Positions 39,021-41,387 of a stretch of 41,387 nt of DNA are shown in pieces (within the stretch, counting starts at the first letter, position 1; every line of letters begins with the position of its first letter). The position numbers and the translations under genes are program-made. The notes below the pieces were generated by a model. It was not told the origin of the DNA and searched no databases. It worked only from the letters and a program-made list of their open reading frames with translations. The stretch is from an uncultured Acidobacteriia bacterium (lineage in GTDB: Bacteria; Acidobacteriota; Terriglobia; Bryobacterales; Bryobacteraceae): contig CAIRSA010000471.1 of assembly GCA_903881085.1 (NCBI GenBank), forward strand, positions 1 to 41,387, given 5' to 3'.

Positions 39021-40741
39021 CGGGCGCAACGTGCTTTTCGGGAATTGGAGCGCCTGAGGTTTCTACGCCATGGGTGACATGGAAATGGTGTGCGGAGATC
39101 GAACCGTTTCCGTCTTCCGTGATGGCCGAGAGGCATCCTGGCATTCCAAATTTAGGAGATGTGACAGCAAATGATTTCACCGAACGGGCCAAGCAGTACG
39201 GGCCAATTGACATTCTGGTCGGAGGCGCTCCCTGTCAAGACTTCTCAGTCGCGGGACTTAGAGCGGGAATGGACGGGGCGCGTGGCAACCTGTCGCTCCG
39301 GTTTCTTGAACTTATTGGCGAACTTCGGCCCACCTGGGTGCTGTTTGAGAACGTCCCTGGAATGCTTAGCTCCACTTCGCACGCGGCGCCCGATCCGTGT
39401 CCACCGCCAGACGACCTACAGCCGGGATGCGAATGGACAACTGAAGACGATTACGAATCTGAAGAAGGAAGCGATTTCGGATACTTCCTGGCCGCGTTTT
39501 CAGAACTCGGGTATGATCTCGCCTGGACAGTCCTGGACGCTCAGTACTTCCACCTGGCGCAGCGGCGCGAGCGTGTGTTCGTTGTCGGACATCTTAGAGG
39601 TGTGGAGCAATCCGGCAACGCGGGAGAGGTTCGCAACGGAGGCGGATTTGCTCGCCTACCTGCGGCGGTATTATTTGACCTCGAAAGCTTGTGCGGGAAT
39701 TCTCCGCCGAGCAGAGCGGCGCGGAAAGAAGTTGCCGACGCATCTGGAATCAGCGCTTCGAAGTGCAGCGAAATTGCCCCACCACTCAATACTAGTTGGG
39801 GAAAGCGATCTCCTGGAAGCCAAGCTCAAGAGTGGGACTCTGAACGCGGCGGTCGATTCGTTGCCACAAGTGGCGATGTGCCTGAACGGGGGGGGCAGAA
39901 CCGGATAGACTGTGAGAGTGAGACGTTTATCGTGGCGACTCTTGACGCAAGCTACGGTCGGCTTCAGGGCTGTTCCGGGCAAGACGCTAACCATGGGCAT
40001 TCTCACTTGGTCGTACAACCATCGCGCGAAATTTTTCAATGCCAGCACTGCCAGGCCAAGTATGAGCCAAGCGAGTATCGATGCCCCAATTGCAGAAGAC
40101 TTGAAGCGTTCTATGTTCGGCCAGATGTCGCGCATTCTCTCCGCGGCGATGGCTTCGATGCCAGCGAGGATGGAACGGGGCGCGGTACGCCGCTGGTAGC
40201 CGTTCCATGTATCGGTGTAGACGAAGAGCAGAACGCGCAATCCGAACTGATGGGATGCCTCAAGAGACGACAGAAGGGCGGCGGGTTTGAAGGGTTTGTT
40301 GCAATGCCAATTCTCGAAGCGGGCGCACGCACCGGCAAGAGTACCGATGATCTTCGAGCAGGGAGTGGCATCGGAGAACCTGGCGATCCGATGTTCACAC
40401 TTCAGAGTGGCAAGCAGCACGCGGTGGCGTTCACGTGCAAGGACCACGGCGCGGACGCCGGCGACATAGCGCCAACGTTGCGAAGTATGGGACACGCCGG
40501 CAGCCATGCGAACGGCGGCGGGCAGGTTGCGGTAGTCGCGGCGCCCATGGCTGTGCGCCGCTTGACGCCAAGAGAAGCGGAGCGCTTACAGGGATTCGAG
40601 GATGATTACACGTTAATCGAGTTTCGCGGCAAGCCAGCGGCGGATGGTCCGCGATACCGGTCGCTTGGCAACAGCATGGCTTGTCCCGTAATCGCGTGGA
40701 TCACAAACAAGATAAGAATCGCAATGGAGGTGGAGCGGTGA
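39017..40741 (+). CDS. DNA cytosine-5 methyltransferase with large target-recognition region
   Basis: 574 residues; transfers a methyl group from SAM to C5 of cytosine, likely to shield phage DNA from host restriction. Motif I ATCFSGIGAPE (4-14), IV GGAPCQDFS (catalytic Cys73), VI ENVPG (111-115), VIII QRRERVFVVG (182-191), IX RLTPREAERLQGF and X SLGNSMACPVIAWI. Between VIII and IX are about 320 residues with a zinc-ribbon-like CQHC/CPNC (342, 345, 356, 359) and several partly repeated PTL/ATL-Gly units. GTG 39017 has GGAGG 7 nt upstream; GTG 38990 is the alternative. No cognate endonuclease is seen. Confidence 0.9.
   Translation: MTGATCFSGIGAPEVSTPWVTWKWCAEIEPFPSSVMAERHPGIPNLGDVTANDFTERAKQYGPIDILVGGAPCQDFSVAGLRAGMDGARGNLSLRFLELIGELRPTWVLFENVPGMLSSTSHAAPDPCPPPDDLQPGCEWTTEDDYESEEGSDFGYFLAAFSELGYDLAWTVLDAQYFHLAQRRERVFVVGHLRGVEQSGNAGEVRNGGGFARLPAAVLFDLESLCGNSPPSRAARKEVADASGISASKCSEIAPPLNTSWGKRSPGSQAQEWDSERGGRFVATSGDVPERGGQNRIDCESETFIVATLDASYGRLQGCSGQDANHGHSHLVVQPSREIFQCQHCQAKYEPSEYRCPNCRRLEAFYVRPDVAHSLRGDGFDASEDGTGRGTPLVAVPCIGVDEEQNAQSELMGCLKRRQKGGGFEGFVAMPILEAGARTGKSTDDLRAGSGIGEPGDPMFTLQSGKQHAVAFTCKDHGADAGDIAPTLRSMGHAGSHANGGGQVAVVAAPMAVRRLTPREAERLQGFEDDYTLIEFRGKPAADGPRYRSLGNSMACPVIAWITNKIRIAMEVER
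39171..39908 (+). CDS. alternative-frame ORF inside the methyltransferase gene (candidate overprinted gene)
   Basis: 245 codons open in the +1 frame relative to the methyltransferase, from ATG 39171 to TAG 39908. Unlike other shadow frames it has protein-like stretches that I recall from phage proteins annotated on their own: WTLSTSTWRSGASVCSLSDILE, then RYYLTSKACAGILRRAERRGKKLP followed by HLESALRSAA. The same DNA gives the well-conserved AAVLFDLESL and NSPPSRAARKEVA of the methyltransferase frame. Either both frames are used or the pattern is a conserved shadow. Confidence 0.35.
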   Translation: MISPNGPSSTGQLTFWSEALPVKTSQSRDLEREWTGRVATCRSGFLNLLANFGPPGCCLRTSLECLAPLRTRRPIRVHRQTTYSRDANGQLKTITNLKKEAISDTSWPRFQNSGMISPGQSWTLSTSTWRSGASVCSLSDILEVWSNPATRERFATEADLLAYLRRYYLTSKACAGILRRAERRGKKLPTHLESALRSAAKLPHHSILVGESDLLEAKLKSGTLNAAVDSLPQVAMCLNGGGRTG

Positions 40742-40911
40742 AACAAACGATCCAGCAAAAGACAGATCGCATCGACGCCGGGAATCGGGAGGCGGCCGAG
40801 GTCATCTTGGCCGATCCCGTGCGGTTCGCCGGCGCGCAGTTGATTTGGGCGCGGCTGTGGATGGGGCGACATCCATTGACGGGCAAGGAGATGATTGATG
40901 GCGGCAATTGA
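40738..40911 (+). CDS. unknown small phage-type protein, GTG start
   Basis: 57 residues, GTG 40738 overlapping the methyltransferase stop (GTGA), with GGAGGTGGAG upstream. Helical: IQQKTDRIDAGNREAAEVILAD, then FAGAQLIWARLWMGRHPLTG. Not recognised. Its end overlaps the next start by 14 bp. Confidence 0.5.
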   Translation: MKQTIQQKTDRIDAGNREAAEVILADPVRFAGAQLIWARLWMGRHPLTGKEMIDGGN

Positions 40912-41387
40912 CCCAGACGGTATGTTCTACGGCGACCGCATGACGGCACTGAGCCTCCCAGCCCGCCTCTACTGGCCCTACTTCTACGTGGCCAGTAACG
41001 GGTTCGCAAGGCTTGAAATAAACTACCCAAAACTAATAAGCACTGTATTTGCAACCTTTTCCGAAATCCCTGCAAACAATGAACTTATGGGGTTCATCAA
41101 GGAGTACAACGAGCGTTATTTGTTATTCATCTACCGGGCAAACGGACAAATTTGGGGACAGTGGGATACCTCCGCCAAGTTTCTACCTCGCCACAAGACG
41201 GCAAAAGACATGAATTCTCCCGTTCCGAATGGAGCAGAATACGAAAAGTGGAAATCGTGCTATTTGGCGTCGAAAAGTGCACAAAGTGAAGCTAACTCTA
41301 GCGATTGCAATCTTTTCGGAAATCTCGCGCAGGATTTCGGAAATTCTGTGCGTGGCATAGGCATAGGCATAGGCATAGGCATTGGCA
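40898..41387 (+). CDS. phage replication-type protein, 3' end beyond window
   Basis: At least 163 codons from ATG 40898 with GGCAAGGAG about 10 nt upstream. Pattern MFYGDRMTALSLPARLYWPYF and GFARLEINYPKLIS, then YLLFIYRANGQIWGQWDTS and RHKTAKDMNSPVP. This N-terminal domain is typical of phage replication-initiation or helicase-loader-like proteins, where it is followed by a low-complexity linker as here (the GIGIGIG run). The role is inferred from the place in the operon and the layout. Truncated by the window. Confidence 0.6.
   Translation, partial: MAAIDPDGMFYGDRMTALSLPARLYWPYFYVASNGFARLEINYPKLISTVFATFSEIPANNELMGFIKEYNERYLLFIYRANGQIWGQWDTSAKFLPRHKTAKDMNSPVPNGAEYEKWKSCYLASKSAQSEANSSDCNLFGNLAQDFGNSVRGIGIGIGIGIG
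41354..41387 (+). repeat. GGCATA hexamer tandem repeat in the replication-type gene
   Basis: Four exact GGCATA units, one GGCATT, then a partial unit at the edge. Translated as alternating Gly-Ile. A hexamer keeps the frame when copy number changes, so the linker length may vary. Confidence 0.85.

Noticed and set aside
39671..40507. 278-codon minus-strand ORF inside the methyltransferase
   Set aside because: No ribosome site, no recognisable pattern, opposite to the whole operon.
41354..41387. Possible CRISPR-like or origin repeat
   Set aside because: Units are contiguous hexamers without spacers and lie inside an open frame; this is a simple tandem repeat.
1..41387. tRNA, rRNA or integrase attachment in a tRNA gene
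   Set aside because: No cloverleaf-like or rRNA-like sequence was found by reading; a covariance search would be needed to exclude one fully.

Overview
The window looks like a piece of an Acidobacteriota chromosome, most likely a Solibacter/Bryobacter-type member, joined to the early region of a prophage. The host assignment is an inference. It rests on the run of PknB-type kinases with PD40/TolB-like propeller sensors, the high-GC coding style, the many toxin-antitoxin cassettes and the short palindromic repeats found both between and inside genes. No rRNA, tRNA, CRISPR array or transposase was seen, and no gene-free stretch exceeds 300 bp.

Region 1 (1-22129) is a tandem array of seven paralogous membrane Ser/Thr kinases, all on the minus strand, called K1-K7 here. 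Between them sit small stress cassettes: a Uma2-type nuclease (K2/K3), DUF433-DUF5615 (K3/K4), DUF2281-PIN (K4/K5), HicA-HicB (K5/K6) and UPF0175-DUF3368 (K6/K7). K1 runs off the left edge. K3 has a single in-frame amber codon just after its membrane helix and K7 a single in-frame opal codon in its propeller. K2-K7 carry palindromic repeat elements inserted in frame at one site, between kinase domain and membrane helix. K7 pairs a K1/K2-type kinase domain with a K6-type membrane and sensor part, and the switch lies at that palindrome. Most host genes have a -10-like hexamer (TACAAT, TAAACT, TATGAT, TAAAAT) ending 6-8 nt before the start codon and no Shine-Dalgarno, which suggests leaderless mRNAs.

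Region 2 (22280-26709) holds ordinary chromosomal genes: an acyl-CoA synthetase with its own promoter and Shine-Dalgarno, a convergent exported metal-dependent amidohydrolase, and two exported or membrane hypothetical proteins.

Region 3 (26778-41387) is a plus-strand cluster of more than 25 tightly packed small genes with ATGA/TAATG/TTGA overlaps and strong Shine-Dalgarno sites, unlike the host half. It is the early/recombination region of a temperate phage or related element. In order it has small unknown genes, a PD-(D/E)XK nuclease whose parts are in circularly permuted order, a RecA-like ATPase, an SSB-like protein, a gene resembling the Acb2/Tad1 cyclic-nucleotide sponges but cut by an amber codon, DUF2303, a DUF5131 (Gp37/Gp68) protein, dCMP deaminase, an HD-type protein, a DUF1064-like nuclease, DUF1643, a large cytosine-5 DNA methyltransferase with a long alternative-frame ORF inside it, and the start of a replication-type protein ending in a GGCATA hexamer repeat. 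No integrase, repressor, terminase or structural gene lies in the window, so the element continues to the right.

The best candidates for something undescribed are the kinase/toxin-antitoxin alternating array with palindromic elements as domain joints, the permuted nuclease, the interrupted sponge gene, the stop/start-overlapped bridging mini-ORFs of the phage operon, and the overprinted ORF inside the methyltransferase.
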